Source: an uncultured Prevotella sp. (lineage in GTDB: Bacteria > Bacteroidota > Bacteroidia > Bacteroidales > Bacteroidaceae). From it: a DNA stretch of 64,000 nt. The notes under the pieces are model-generated. The model had not been told where the DNA came from. It worked only from the letters and a program-made list of their open reading frames with translations, and did not search any database. Below, one piece after another: positions 1 to 8,186 of the stretch (the stretch's first letter is position 1; each line of letters starts with the position of its first letter). Made by a program: the position numbers and the translations under genes. The DNA is taken from NCBI GenBank assembly GCA_946405145.1, contig CAMJGE010000006.1, forward strand, positions 62,001-126,000, in the 5' to 3' direction.

Positions 1-1
1 C

Positions 2-454
2 AATACAGGCATCGTATTTCAAGAGATACCCGGAGAGGTGACACTGGCAATTAATATTTCTAATTGCCCGTGTCACTGTCCTGGGTGTCATAGTCATTAC
101 CTTTGGGAAGATATCGGACTACCGTTGAATACAGATGCTATTGATAACTTTGCCGCTGAATACGGCAAAGATATCACTTGCATCTCTTTTATGGGAGGCG
201 ATAGCGACCCCAAGGGTGTAAACCAACTGGCTCAGTATATCCACGAGGAGTACCCAGAGTTCAAGGTGGCCTGGTATAGTGGGAAGACTATCATCTCGCC
301 GATAGTGAATAAAAAGGATTTTGACTATATTAAGATAGGCCCCTTCATCAAGCATCTTGGTCCTTTGAAAAAGCCTACAACCAACCAGCGCCTGTATCGA
401 CAGGACGAAACAGGCTCCTTCGAGGATATTACTCCTCTTTTCTGGCGAAAATAA
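2..454 (+). CDS. nrdG: Anaerobic ribonucleotide reductase activase, partial (5' end outside window)
   Basis: A radical-SAM activating enzyme that would install the glycyl radical on the anaerobic ribonucleoside-triphosphate reductase NrdD. The frame is open from base 2, and the residues before the GTG at 38 (ending QEIPGEV) continue the family pattern, so that GTG is an internal valine and the true start lies upstream. The iron-sulfur motif CX3CX2C is present in NCPCHCPGCHS, followed by the GGDSDP region typical of this small family. nrdD is expected just upstream. The gene is convergent with the Crp/Fnr gene, with only six bases between the two stop codons. Identification is from the motif and overall similarity; the N-terminus cannot be seen. 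Confidence 0.9.
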   Translation, partial: NTGIVFQEIPGEVTLAINISNCPCHCPGCHSHYLWEDIGLPLNTDAIDNFAAEYGKDITCISFMGGDSDPKGVNQLAQYIHEEYPEFKVAWYSGKTIISPIVNKKDFDYIKIGPFIKHLGPLKKPTTNQRLYRQDETGSFEDITPLFWRK

Positions 455-460
455 CTCCTT

Positions 461-1150
461 TTATTCTGTGATATTGCCCAAGGTCATCAACTTGTTCTTG
501 TTGAGGATCGTTATCTGTTTGCCATTAAGCTGGATAATGTTTTCTGCGGCAAATTCCTTCAGACATCTTTGAAGTGAGAATTTCTGGATGGCGAACGATT
601 CTGCAATCTCTTGACGTGACTTCTGCAGTATAATGTTGTCAGAGTTGTTTAGTCTTGCCTGTTCTATAAGGAAGATGGCTACCTTTTCTCTGACGGTATG
701 AAGTGTTAGCATCCTAACTTTTCGTGCCAGATTGTCGCAGAATGCAGACAACAGCTGGATGAAATTGAATCTGAAGCGTTCATCAATATTAAGAAGCACC
801 TGCATAGAGTTAGGTGTCATCCTAAGAATTGTTGTAGGCTTGCTGGCCATCATGTTAACAGGAATGATGTTGTTCTTGCCAAAGATAAAAGCAGAGGCCA
901 ATAAAGAGCCAACAGGCTTGGATGTGATCTGCATGTACTTGCCTGATGATCCCTCCATTCGTGCAATCACTTCACCAGTCACAACGATATCAGCATACTT
1001 ACATGGTGTACCTGCTGACAGGAACAGCTCTTTCTTCTCGAATCTGACGAGTCGATAAGGGATATTATCCATAATTTGCTCAATGTCTTTAGCTGTAAAT
1101 CCTTCAAAAAGCGGACATTGTTGTAGGGCCTTTAGTGTATTCTTTTCCAT
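461..1150 (-). CDS. Crp/Fnr family transcriptional regulator
   Basis: A 229-residue cytoplasmic regulator. Residues about 10-125 form the cyclic-nucleotide-binding-like beta barrel, and about 150-215 the winged helix, with the recognition helix around SRQEIAESFAIQKFSLQR. The N-terminal cysteine cluster of oxygen-sensing FNR is missing: only Cys12 and Cys50 lie in the first part. The effector is therefore unknown. It sits tail-to-tail with nrdG; in Bacteroidota such regulators often respond to redox or nitrosative stress, but that role is inference here. A TATCTTTG -7 box lies 22 bases upstream of the ATG on the minus strand. Confidence 0.85.
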   Translation of the reverse strand: MEKNTLKALQQCPLFEGFTAKDIEQIMDNIPYRLVRFEKKELFLSAGTPCKYADIVVTGEVIARMEGSSGKYMQITSKPVGSLLASAFIFGKNNIIPVNMMASKPTTILRMTPNSMQVLLNIDERFRFNFIQLLSAFCDNLARKVRMLTLHTVREKVAIFLIEQARLNNSDNIILQKSRQEIAESFAIQKFSLQRCLKEFAAENIIQLNGKQITILNKNKLMTLGNITE

Positions 1151-1171
1151 TTGAATTTATTTCTCTCGATG

Positions 1172-1179
1172 CAAAGATA
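1172..1179 (-). promoter_or_regulatory. -7 box of the Crp/Fnr gene
   Basis: Reads TATCTTTG on the minus strand, matching the Bacteroidota TAnnTTTG consensus. No clear TTTG is seen 19-21 bases upstream. It is back-to-back with the GH97 promoter in an AT-rich 150-base region. Confidence 0.5.
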
Positions 1180-1241
1180 GGCAATTATAATTAAAAGATC
1201 AATATTTTTTTGATAAAAAACAATTTTTATGGTATTTTTTA

Positions 1242-1249
1242 TATCTTTG
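1242..1249 (+). promoter_or_regulatory. -7 box of the GH97-CE2 unit
   Basis: TATCTTTG on the plus strand, 50 bases before the chosen GH97 start. The -33 element is weak, which suits an activator-dependent promoter. It also rules out the in-frame TTG at 1210, which lies upstream of the box. Confidence 0.55.
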
Positions 1250-1299
1250 CACCGAAAATAACTCAAAATCAGTCACTAACTTTAAAAATGATTTCTTTC

Positions 1300-3309
1300 A
1301 TGAGAACTAAGATGTTGGCATTCTTCTGCTTGATAGCGATGGCTGTTTCAGCAGGAAACTATGAGGTGAGCTCACCTAATGGAAAGGTAAAAGTAACTGT
1401 TAATACTGATGCAACAGTAAAATGGTCAGTAGATTACAACGGACAACAGGTGTTGTTGCCTTCCGCGATAGATATCCGTATGGTGCAAGGAAAGAAGACT
1501 ATTGGCTTGGGAACGGTAGGGAAGGTGGCCCGCCAATCTGTCAATAGCAGTTTTAAGAATCCTTTTTATAAGCGTCTGACTGTAAGTGATGAGTATGGTC
1601 AACTGTTGCTTTATACCACACAGAAGTTTACGATTGAAGTGCGTGCCTATAATGACGGTGCAGCCTATCGTCTGATTTCTAAAGAGAAGAAGCCGTTATT
1701 GGTAACCAATGAGACGGCAGAGTTTTGTTTTGCCGACGACTTTCCTGCTTTTATCCCTTATGTCAACGACAACCGTTCTGGCGAACGCTATTGCTATTCT
1801 TTCGAATCCTATTATGATGAAGTCCCGCTGTCGAAGATGTATGCCGATTCGTTGGCAATCTCTCCTTTAGCCGTCTGCCTGCCTGGTGGCATGAAGGCAA
1901 TTGTGATGGATGCTGGTGTGGAGAACTATCCTGGCATGTTTTTGAAAAAGGCACAGGGCAACTCGTTGAAGGCTGAGTTTGCTCCTTATCCATTGGCACA
2001 GGAGGTTGGCGGTTATGATCGGCTGAACCTCGTACCGACGAAACGTGCCGACTTCATCGCTAAACTGAATGGGGAAAAGGATTTTCCTTGGCGTGCTGTG
2101 GTTATTACAGAGCGTGATGCTGATATCCTGAATTGTGATATGGCTCAGCGCCTGGCGCCTGCCTGCCGTATTGCGGATGTTTCGTGGATCAAGCCTGGTA
2201 AGGTGGCTTGGGACTGGTGGAACAACTGTAACATTACTGGTGTTGACTTCAAGTCGGGCATGAATACCGACACCTATTTATATTATATAGACTTTGCCGC
2301 CAAGAATAAGATCGAATATATCATTATCGATGAAGGCTGGAGTGGCAAGGAGTCGCTGATGGAAGACCTCAGTCCAGACATCGACCTGCCTCGTCTGATA
2401 GCATACGGACGTGAAAAAGGGGTGGGCATCATCCTCTGGTCCAGTTGGCGGAACCTGATTGGCAATGATCCGGAGAAAGGTGCTGTCGTCACTGAGGCCG
2501 TCATGAAGTATTATGCTGAGATGGGTATCAAGGGCTTTAAGGTTGATTTCTTCGATCGCGATGACCAGCAGGTGATAGCCTCTGCCTATCAGTTGGCAGC
2601 CTGTGCTGCCAAGCATCATCTGTATCTAGACTTCCACGGGCTGAAACCTTTTGGTATCCAACGGGCTTATCCGAATATCTTTAATTTTGAAGGTGTGAAG
2701 GGACTCGAGAACTCTAAGTGGGAACCCCGTGTAGGCGATGGTCCGCTCCACAACCAGCCCCGCTACGATGTGACAGCACCTTATCTGCGTATGCTTGCAG
2801 GTCCGATGGATTATACCCCTGGTGCGATGATGAATGCCATGAAGGATAACTTCTTTGGCAATAACGACCATCCCATGAGTCAGGGTACCCGAGTACACCA
2901 GATGGCGATGTACACCACTTTTGAGGCGCCACTGCAGATGCTGGCTGATAGTCCGACAAAGTATATGCAGAATCAGGAATGTACCGATTTCATCGCACAA
3001 ATCCCCACCACATTCGATGAGACAGTGGCTCTCGACGGACAGCTTGGTGAATATACTGTGATCGCCCGTCGCAAGGGTACCACGTGGTATGTTGCTGCGA
3101 TGACAGACTGGACGGCACGTGACCTGACCATCGACTTCTCGTTCCTCGGAGAAGGTCAGTTTGAGGCTGACATCTTTGCAGATGGCGTGAATGCCCTGAA
3201 AGACGCCACAGACTATAAGCACACGAGTCAGACGGTGTCAGCACGTGACCAACTACAAGTTCATCTGAGTAGTGGTGGTGGTTGGACAGGCATCTTCAGA
3301 AAACAATAA
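1300..3309 (+). CDS. GH97 glycoside hydrolase, probable retaining alpha-galactosidase
   Basis: A 669-residue exported enzyme expected to remove alpha-galactose from galactomannan side chains, probably in the periplasm. The start at 1300 gives a clean signal peptide (MRTKMLAFFCLIAMAVSAG). The start-like codons upstream are a TTG before the promoter and an ATG at 1288. The N-terminal GH97 beta-sandwich opens with SSPNGKVKVTV; the catalytic barrel carries KVAWDWWN, KVDFFDRDD and YPNIFNFEGVKG. Asp416 in KVDFF aligns with the nucleophile of the retaining Bacteroides GH97 branch, and Glu464 with its acid/base. This argues against the inverting SusB alpha-glucosidase type. The CE2 gene follows after 18 bases, so the two are likely cotranscribed. 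Galactose specificity is inferred from these residues and the mannan context. Confidence 0.85.
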   Translation: MRTKMLAFFCLIAMAVSAGNYEVSSPNGKVKVTVNTDATVKWSVDYNGQQVLLPSAIDIRMVQGKKTIGLGTVGKVARQSVNSSFKNPFYKRLTVSDEYGQLLLYTTQKFTIEVRAYNDGAAYRLISKEKKPLLVTNETAEFCFADDFPAFIPYVNDNRSGERYCYSFESYYDEVPLSKMYADSLAISPLAVCLPGGMKAIVMDAGVENYPGMFLKKAQGNSLKAEFAPYPLAQEVGGYDRLNLVPTKRADFIAKLNGEKDFPWRAVVITERDADILNCDMAQRLAPACRIADVSWIKPGKVAWDWWNNCNITGVDFKSGMNTDTYLYYIDFAAKNKIEYIIIDEGWSGKESLMEDLSPDIDLPRLIAYGREKGVGIILWSSWRNLIGNDPEKGAVVTEAVMKYYAEMGIKGFKVDFFDRDDQQVIASAYQLAACAAKHHLYLDFHGLKPFGIQRAYPNIFNFEGVKGLENSKWEPRVGDGPLHNQPRYDVTAPYLRMLAGPMDYTPGAMMNAMKDNFFGNNDHPMSQGTRVHQMAMYTTFEAPLQMLADSPTKYMQNQECTDFIAQIPTTFDETVALDGQLGEYTVIARRKGTTWYVAAMTDWTARDLTIDFSFLGEGQFEADIFADGVNALKDATDYKHTSQTVSARDQLQVHLSSGGGWTGIFRKQ

Positions 3310-3327
3310 ATATAAAGATCATAAGAC

Positions 3328-4458
3328 ATGAGAAAAATGTTATTGACGGCGCTACTGACCATGATGGGGTTAGGTGCCTTTGCCATTGAGACCGTACCCA
3401 TCAAGGGTAGTATCATCAGTCCTTCCGACAAGTTTATCCAGTACACAGGGCGTATCAGTTTTGCCAATCCAGAACGTCCTGCCTGGAATTTCCCTGGTAT
3501 TCAGATCATTGCGTCGTTCGAGGGCACCTCGTTGCGTATGATAGCCAAACCCCGTAGTGGCTATTTTATGGCTCAAATCGATCAGGCAGAACCTTTCAAG
3601 GTGGCTTTTCGTGGGGAGCGCGACTCTGTGGTGACACTTGCCACAGCCCTTCCTAATGGCGTGCATATGGTCAGACTGATGTATGCCATCGAAGGCTATG
3701 AGTTCTTCCCGGAGTTCTGGGGCTTTGTGCTCGACAAAGGTTGCAAACTCGTTGAGGCACCAGCTTTGCCTACGAGGAAACTCGAATTCATCGGCAACTC
3801 CATCACCTGCGGCTATGGCAACGAAGGATTGAAAAAGGAGGAGGGTTTCGATTATGCCACCGAGAATCATTACTACTCTTACGCATCCATCACAGCCCGC
3901 AACCTCGAAGCCCAGCACTGGGTGGTGGCTCGCAGCGGTATCGGTGCCTATCGCAACTATGCGGGTCCCAAGACGGGTAATCCTGAGTCGAATATGCTCG
4001 CACAGTACGAATATGTGGGTTATGCCTGGAAGCCTGATCTCCGTAAGGAGGCGACATTCCTCAGTGAGAAGTGGGATTTCAACCGTTATCAGCCCGATGT
4101 GGTATGTATCAATCTGGGCACTAATGATCTCTCTACCCCCAACTACGATCTGAAACTGTTGAAGCAGAACTACCAACAGCTGCTTAAGACGGTTCGCCAG
4201 CATAATCCCAAGGCAAAGATTGTTTTCCTCACAGGTACGATGCTTGGAAAGAAAGAATCAGATATTCAGCAAAAGATTCTTGACGAGGTGACTGCTGAGG
4301 CTCAGAAAGCAGGCGACAAGGAGGTCTATCGATTCGATATGTCACCAATCGCTGGCGACGAGTGGTATGGTAACGATTATCACCCCAACATCTACGAAGA
4401 CGAGAAGATGGCTGGCGAACTCGCAGCCTACCTCCGCTCTCTGATGAATTGGTTCTAA
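3328..4458 (+). CDS. CE2-type SGNH acetylesterase (mannan/xylan deacetylase)
   Basis: A 376-residue exported esterase that would deacetylate acetylated glucomannan or xylan oligosaccharides. After a signal peptide (about residues 1-19) comes a jelly-roll domain (about 22-130), then an SGNH hydrolase domain. Visible catalytic elements are Ser158 in FIGNSITCGYG, the NLGTND block, and Asp350-x-His352 in DYHPN. The two-domain order is that of carbohydrate esterase family 2. It is coupled to the GH97 gene, so the pair would strip acetyl and galactosyl groups before backbone cleavage. A general xylan role is possible, but no xylanase is present in the window. Confidence 0.82.
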   Translation: MRKMLLTALLTMMGLGAFAIETVPIKGSIISPSDKFIQYTGRISFANPERPAWNFPGIQIIASFEGTSLRMIAKPRSGYFMAQIDQAEPFKVAFRGERDSVVTLATALPNGVHMVRLMYAIEGYEFFPEFWGFVLDKGCKLVEAPALPTRKLEFIGNSITCGYGNEGLKKEEGFDYATENHYYSYASITARNLEAQHWVVARSGIGAYRNYAGPKTGNPESNMLAQYEYVGYAWKPDLRKEATFLSEKWDFNRYQPDVVCINLGTNDLSTPNYDLKLLKQNYQQLLKTVRQHNPKAKIVFLTGTMLGKKESDIQQKILDEVTAEAQKAGDKEVYRFDMSPIAGDEWYGNDYHPNIYEDEKMAGELAAYLRSLMNWF

Positions 4459-4467
4459 AGCCTTCGT

Positions 4468-5445
4468 TTACCCTAATCGTTGGCGGATGTCTTCTAGGAT
4501 GGAGAGGAGGTCAGGCATCGTCTCGGCACGAAGCATGGCGATGCGGGTTTGGCGGAAATCGGGGATACCCTTGAAGATAGGTGTATCAGCGAGGTGTCTT
4601 CTGGTATGGAGGATGCCTCGCTTCTCGTCGATACGTTCCACATTGATGCGAAGCAGCTCTTCGAGGATATCCATCTTCTCATTGAAATCGAGGTCCTTGC
4701 CACCAGTCTGATCCAGATAGTCGCGTACCTCTTTAAATATCCAGGGGCGACCAAAGGTGGCTCGTCCTATCATGACGGCATCTACACCGTATTCGTCGAA
4801 AGCCCGTTTTGCTTCTTCCGCAGAGGTGATGTCACCATTGCCGATGATAGGGATATGGATGCGAGGGTTGCGTTTCACCTCGCCGATGAGTGTCCAGTCG
4901 GCATTACCTGTGTACATCTGACTGCGGGTCCTGCCATGAATCGTCAGTGCTTTGATGCCACAGTCCTGCAACTGCTCTGCCAGATCGGTAATGATCAGTT
5001 GCTCTTGGTTCCAACCCAGACGGGTCTTCACGGTGACAGGCAGTTTCACGGCATCCACCACCTTCTGCGTGATTTCCAGCATCTTGGGAATGTTCTGCAG
5101 CATGCCAGCGCCAGCCCCTTTTCCAGCCACCTTCTTCACAGGGCAGCCGAAATTCAGGTCGATGAGATCTGGTCCTGCCTGCTCTACAATCTTCGCTGCT
5201 TCCACCATCGCCTCGACATCGCGCCCGTAGATCTGAATGCCCACAGGCCGTTCCTCGTCGCTGATGGTGAGTTTCGAGATGGTTGACTTCACGTCGCGGA
5301 TCAAAGCCTCTGCACTGACGAACTCTGTATAGACCATCGATGCACCGAACCGTTTGCACAGCAGTCGGAACCCGATGTCTGTCACATCCTCCATCGGTGC
5401 CAGAAAAACGGGGCGATCTCCAAAATCAATGCTTCCTATTTTCAT
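4468..5445 (-). CDS. dusB: tRNA-dihydrouridine synthase DusB
   Basis: A 325-residue FMN enzyme that reduces specific uridines in tRNA. It has a TIM barrel starting LAPMEDVTDIGFR, the catalytic cysteine in DLNFGCPVKKV, and the FMN-phosphate site IGNGDI and MIGRATFGRPW. The C-terminal helical domain is present. Length is normal for the family. It interrupts the carbohydrate genes and is a housekeeping gene with its own promoter. It converges on the CE2 gene with nine bases between the stops. Confidence 0.93.
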   Translation of the reverse strand: MKIGSIDFGDRPVFLAPMEDVTDIGFRLLCKRFGASMVYTEFVSAEALIRDVKSTISKLTISDEERPVGIQIYGRDVEAMVEAAKIVEQAGPDLIDLNFGCPVKKVAGKGAGAGMLQNIPKMLEITQKVVDAVKLPVTVKTRLGWNQEQLIITDLAEQLQDCGIKALTIHGRTRSQMYTGNADWTLIGEVKRNPRIHIPIIGNGDITSAEEAKRAFDEYGVDAVMIGRATFGRPWIFKEVRDYLDQTGGKDLDFNEKMDILEELLRINVERIDEKRGILHTRRHLADTPIFKGIPDFRQTRIAMLRAETMPDLLSILEDIRQRLG

Positions 5446-5453
5446 TTCGACTG

Positions 5454-5484
5454 CAAAGTTACGAAAAGTCGAGAGCAGAACAAA
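5454..5484 (-). promoter_or_regulatory. dusB promoter
   Basis: On the minus strand: -33 TTTG (5484-5481), 19-bp spacer, -7 TAACTTTG (5461-5454). This is a full match to the Bacteroidota primary-sigma promoter, eight bases before the dusB ATG, so the leader is very short. Confidence 0.7.
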
Positions 5485-5522
5485 AGATTTTAATCTTTTT
5501 TATGCCGAGACGGAGTAAGTTC

Positions 5523-5539
5523 GCCATCTCTTTGATGGC
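5523..5539. repeat. Small hairpin between the dusB and DUF2851 promoters
   Basis: GCCATC / GATGGC stem with a five-base TCTTT loop, followed on the plus strand by an A/T-rich run. It may just be a symmetric operator or insulating hairpin; no T-tract makes it a convincing terminator. Confidence 0.3.
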
Positions 5540-5564
5540 AAAATTATAAAAAATCCGCGAAATA

Positions 5565-5596
5565 TTTGGTTGTTTTGGGGAAAACCGTTACCTTTG
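5565..5596 (+). promoter_or_regulatory. Promoter of the DUF2851-dprA unit
   Basis: -33 TTTG (5565-5568), 20-bp spacer, -7 TACCTTTG (5589-5596). The ATG is at 5625, giving a leader of roughly 25 bases. Confidence 0.75.
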
Positions 5597-5624
5597 CAAC
5601 AAGTTTAACACTAAATTTGACACT

Positions 5625-6920
5625 ATGGAGCAATTATTGCATTATGTGTGGAAGCACAAGCTGTTCCCCCTGCGGGAACTACAGACAAGCGATGGTGATA
5701 CCGTCGAAGTGATCGATCCTGGTTTGCATAATCACAATGCAGGCCCTGACTTCTTTAATGCGAAGGTCAGAATCGGGCGTACCTTATGGGTAGGCAATGT
5801 GGAGATACACGAGAAGTCGTCTGACTGGTATCTGCATGGACATGACAAGGATCAGGGTTACAACAACGTCATCCTGCATGTGGCAGGTGTACTCGACTCT
5901 GAAGTGATGAATGCCAACGGTGAGTTTATCCGTCAGATGCAACTCGATGTGCCCGAGAACGTCAGAGACCATTACGATGAACTGCTGAAGACAGACAGTT
6001 ATCCACCGTGTTATAAGGTAATACCTGATTTGACGCGCCTGATGATACACTCGTGGATGGCAGCTTTGCAGACGGAACGACTGGAACAGAAGACAGAGGC
6101 TATCAAGCATCGGGCAGAACTGTGTAATGGCTCTTGGGAGGATGCCTATTTCGTGACGCTGGCCCGCAACTACGGCTTTGGCATCAATGGCGATGTGTTC
6201 GAACAGTGGGCTCAGAATATCCCGCTCTCCGCAGTGGCCCATCATCGTGACGACCTCTTTCAGATAGAGGCGATCTTTATGGGACAGGCAGGACTCCTTC
6301 AGATGGAAGCCATCCCTGAGTATTACCAGAAGGATGCACTCAACGAGGGTTACTTTGCCAAACTGCGTAATGAGTACCTCTATCTGGCACATAAGTTTTC
6401 GATGCAGCCTATCGATTTCCACCTCTGGCGATTCCTCCGCCTGCGACCTCAGAACTTTCCGCATATCCGTATCTCCCAGTTGGCAAACCTCTATTACCAA
6501 CAGAAAGCAGGACTGAGCCGATTGGTGGAGTGCGACACCATCGAAGAACTGAAAAAGCTCCTTTCCTCCCAGGTTACACCTTATTGGGAGACGCATTACA
6601 CCTTTGGCTCTACCAGTACAAGAAACGAGAAGCATCTGAGCTATGGGTCACTCAACCTGCTGATGATCAATACGGCTATCCCTATGCTGTTCGCCTATGG
6701 ACGCCATCGTTCCAAGGAGGTGCTGTGCGATAGGGCTTTTGATTTCCTGGAACAGTTGAAGGCAGAGAATAATCATATCATCCGGATGTGGCAGCAGGTG
6801 GGACTGCCTGTTGAGACAGCAGGCGACTCGCAGGCACTCATCCAACTGAAACGCGAATACTGCGACAAGAAGAACTGCCTCCGCTGTCGCTTTGGTTATG
6901 AATATCTGAAGAGAAGGTAA
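5625..6920 (+). CDS. DUF2851 family protein
   Basis: A 431-residue cytoplasmic protein of a Bacteroidota-conserved family of unknown function. I recognise it by the opening MEQLLHYVWKHKLFP and by the block GPDFFNAKVRIG...WVGNVEIHEKSSDW. The alternation of acidic residues and hydrophobic strands there recalls PD-(D/E)XK nucleases, but that is only a suggestion. The C-terminus has a Cys-rich end (CDKKNCLRCRFGYEYL), which could bind a metal. The next gene is dprA, so a DNA-related role is possible. Its stop codon TAA is the first part of an octanucleotide repeat that fills the gap to dprA. Confidence 0.75.
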   Translation: MEQLLHYVWKHKLFPLRELQTSDGDTVEVIDPGLHNHNAGPDFFNAKVRIGRTLWVGNVEIHEKSSDWYLHGHDKDQGYNNVILHVAGVLDSEVMNANGEFIRQMQLDVPENVRDHYDELLKTDSYPPCYKVIPDLTRLMIHSWMAALQTERLEQKTEAIKHRAELCNGSWEDAYFVTLARNYGFGINGDVFEQWAQNIPLSAVAHHRDDLFQIEAIFMGQAGLLQMEAIPEYYQKDALNEGYFAKLRNEYLYLAHKFSMQPIDFHLWRFLRLRPQNFPHIRISQLANLYYQQKAGLSRLVECDTIEELKKLLSSQVTPYWETHYTFGSTSTRNEKHLSYGSLNLLMINTAIPMLFAYGRHRSKEVLCDRAFDFLEQLKAENNHIIRMWQQVGLPVETAGDSQALIQLKREYCDKKNCLRCRFGYEYLKRR

Positions 6921-6964
6921 AAAAGTAAAAAGGTAAAAAGGTAAGAAAGTAAAAAGGTAAATAA
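6917..6964 (+). repeat. Octanucleotide tandem repeat, 6 units (consensus GTAAAAAG)
   Basis: Six consecutive 8-base units start at 6917, 6925, 6933, 6941, 6949 and 6957. The first contains the stop codon of the upstream gene, and the last ends exactly at the dprA ATG (6965). The same unit occurs at 43228, 44603 and 50848. Confidence 0.9.
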
Positions 6965-8092
6965 ATGAACAACGACGAAATCTTTTTCACAATGGCGCTG
7001 ACACGTATCAGCAACTTCAATTTTGCCACAGCCCTCGAACTGTATCGTGCTGTGGGTAGTGCACAACTGATCTTTGAACATCGCAATGATATCGGTGATG
7101 TCCTGCAAGACTGCTCCCCCCGTCTGATGGAAGCCCTGAAAGACTGGGATGAGCCGATGCGGCGGGCAGAGGTTGAACTCCAGTATATGCAAGCTCACGG
7201 CATTCGGGCACTCACACTGACTGATGAAGACTATCCCCAACGGCTCTCGGAATGTCCTGATGCCCCCATCGTGCTTTATTATAAAGGCAATGCCGATCTG
7301 AACCAGTCGCGAATCATCAGTATCGTAGGAACCCGACATTGTACCACCTACGGACAGGACATTATCCGCCATTTCATTGAGGATCTGCACCGCTGTTGTC
7401 CCCAGGTGTTGGTTGTCAGCGGATTGGCATATGGCGTGGATATCAATGCCCATCGCCAAGCATTGGCTAATGGCTATCCCACGGTGGGAGTGCTGGCTCA
7501 CGGACTGGATCAGATCTACCCATATCGTCATCGTGACACAGCAGCAGAGATGATTCGTCATGGTGGTCTGCTCACGGAGTTTATGACACTGACAAATGCC
7601 GATAAAGCCAATTTCGTGCGCCGCAACCGTATTGTGGCAGGTATGGCTGACGCAACGATTATCGTTGAGAGTGCCGCCAAGGGTGGGGGACTCATCACGG
7701 CAGAGATTGCCCAGAGTTATAATCGCAGTGTCTTTGCCTTTCCTGGTCATGTGAGTGCAGAGTTCTCCAAAGGCTGCAACAATCTGATCCGTGATAACGG
7801 GGCAGCCCTCATCACCTGTGCCGATGACTTTGTGAAGGCGATGAGCTGGCAGGATGAGGCTCGTCTGCAACAAGCCAAGTCAGATGGTATCGAACGTACG
7901 CTCTTCCCCGATCTGACACCTGATGAACAGCAAGTCGTCAGTCTGCTCCAGCAGACCAACGATCTGCAACTCAACATCATCAGCGTCAAGACCAGCATCC
8001 CCATCGGACAACTCACAGCCCTCCTTTTCCAACTCGAGATGAAAGGTGTGGTCAAACCCCTCGCCGGCGGTATGTACCACCTGCTTTTGTAA
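6965..8092 (+). CDS. dprA: DNA-processing protein DprA
   Basis: A 375-residue cytoplasmic protein that loads RecA onto incoming single-stranded DNA during natural transformation. An N-terminal helical domain is followed by the extended Rossmann fold: SIVGTRHCTTYGQ, VVSGLAYGVDINAH, and GGLITAEIAQSYNR with FAFPGHVSAEFSKGCNNLI. A C-terminal winged-helix domain (about residues 310-375) is present. With comF (48815) and the YifB/ComM homologue (38223), the genome has several competence-type genes, although such genes are common in non-competent species too. It is joined to the DUF2851 gene through the octamer repeat. Confidence 0.93.
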   Translation: MNNDEIFFTMALTRISNFNFATALELYRAVGSAQLIFEHRNDIGDVLQDCSPRLMEALKDWDEPMRRAEVELQYMQAHGIRALTLTDEDYPQRLSECPDAPIVLYYKGNADLNQSRIISIVGTRHCTTYGQDIIRHFIEDLHRCCPQVLVVSGLAYGVDINAHRQALANGYPTVGVLAHGLDQIYPYRHRDTAAEMIRHGGLLTEFMTLTNADKANFVRRNRIVAGMADATIIVESAAKGGGLITAEIAQSYNRSVFAFPGHVSAEFSKGCNNLIRDNGAALITCADDFVKAMSWQDEARLQQAKSDGIERTLFPDLTPDEQQVVSLLQQTNDLQLNIISVKTSIPIGQLTALLFQLEMKGVVKPLAGGMYHLLL

Positions 8093-8118
8093 TCAATTGT
8101 TATAAAAACAAAATAATG

Positions 8119-8150
8119 TTGGTGTATTTAAATGAAAAGTGGTAACTTTG
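8119..8150 (+). promoter_or_regulatory. Promoter of the membrane AraC regulator
   Basis: TTG at 8119-8121, 21-bp spacer, -7 TAACTTTG at 8143-8150. The ATG is at 8187, so the regulator probably has basal expression independent of the structural genes. Confidence 0.65.
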
Positions 8151-8186
8151 CAAATTGAAATACAGCAATAAACCAAACATATATCG

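Noticed and set aside
38..454. GTG at 38 as the start of nrdG
   Set aside because: The frame stays open to the left edge and the residues before it continue the family pattern, so the gene is cut by the window.
1210..1299. Longer N-terminus of GH97 from a TTG at 1210
   Set aside because: It precedes the promoter box and would hide the signal peptide.
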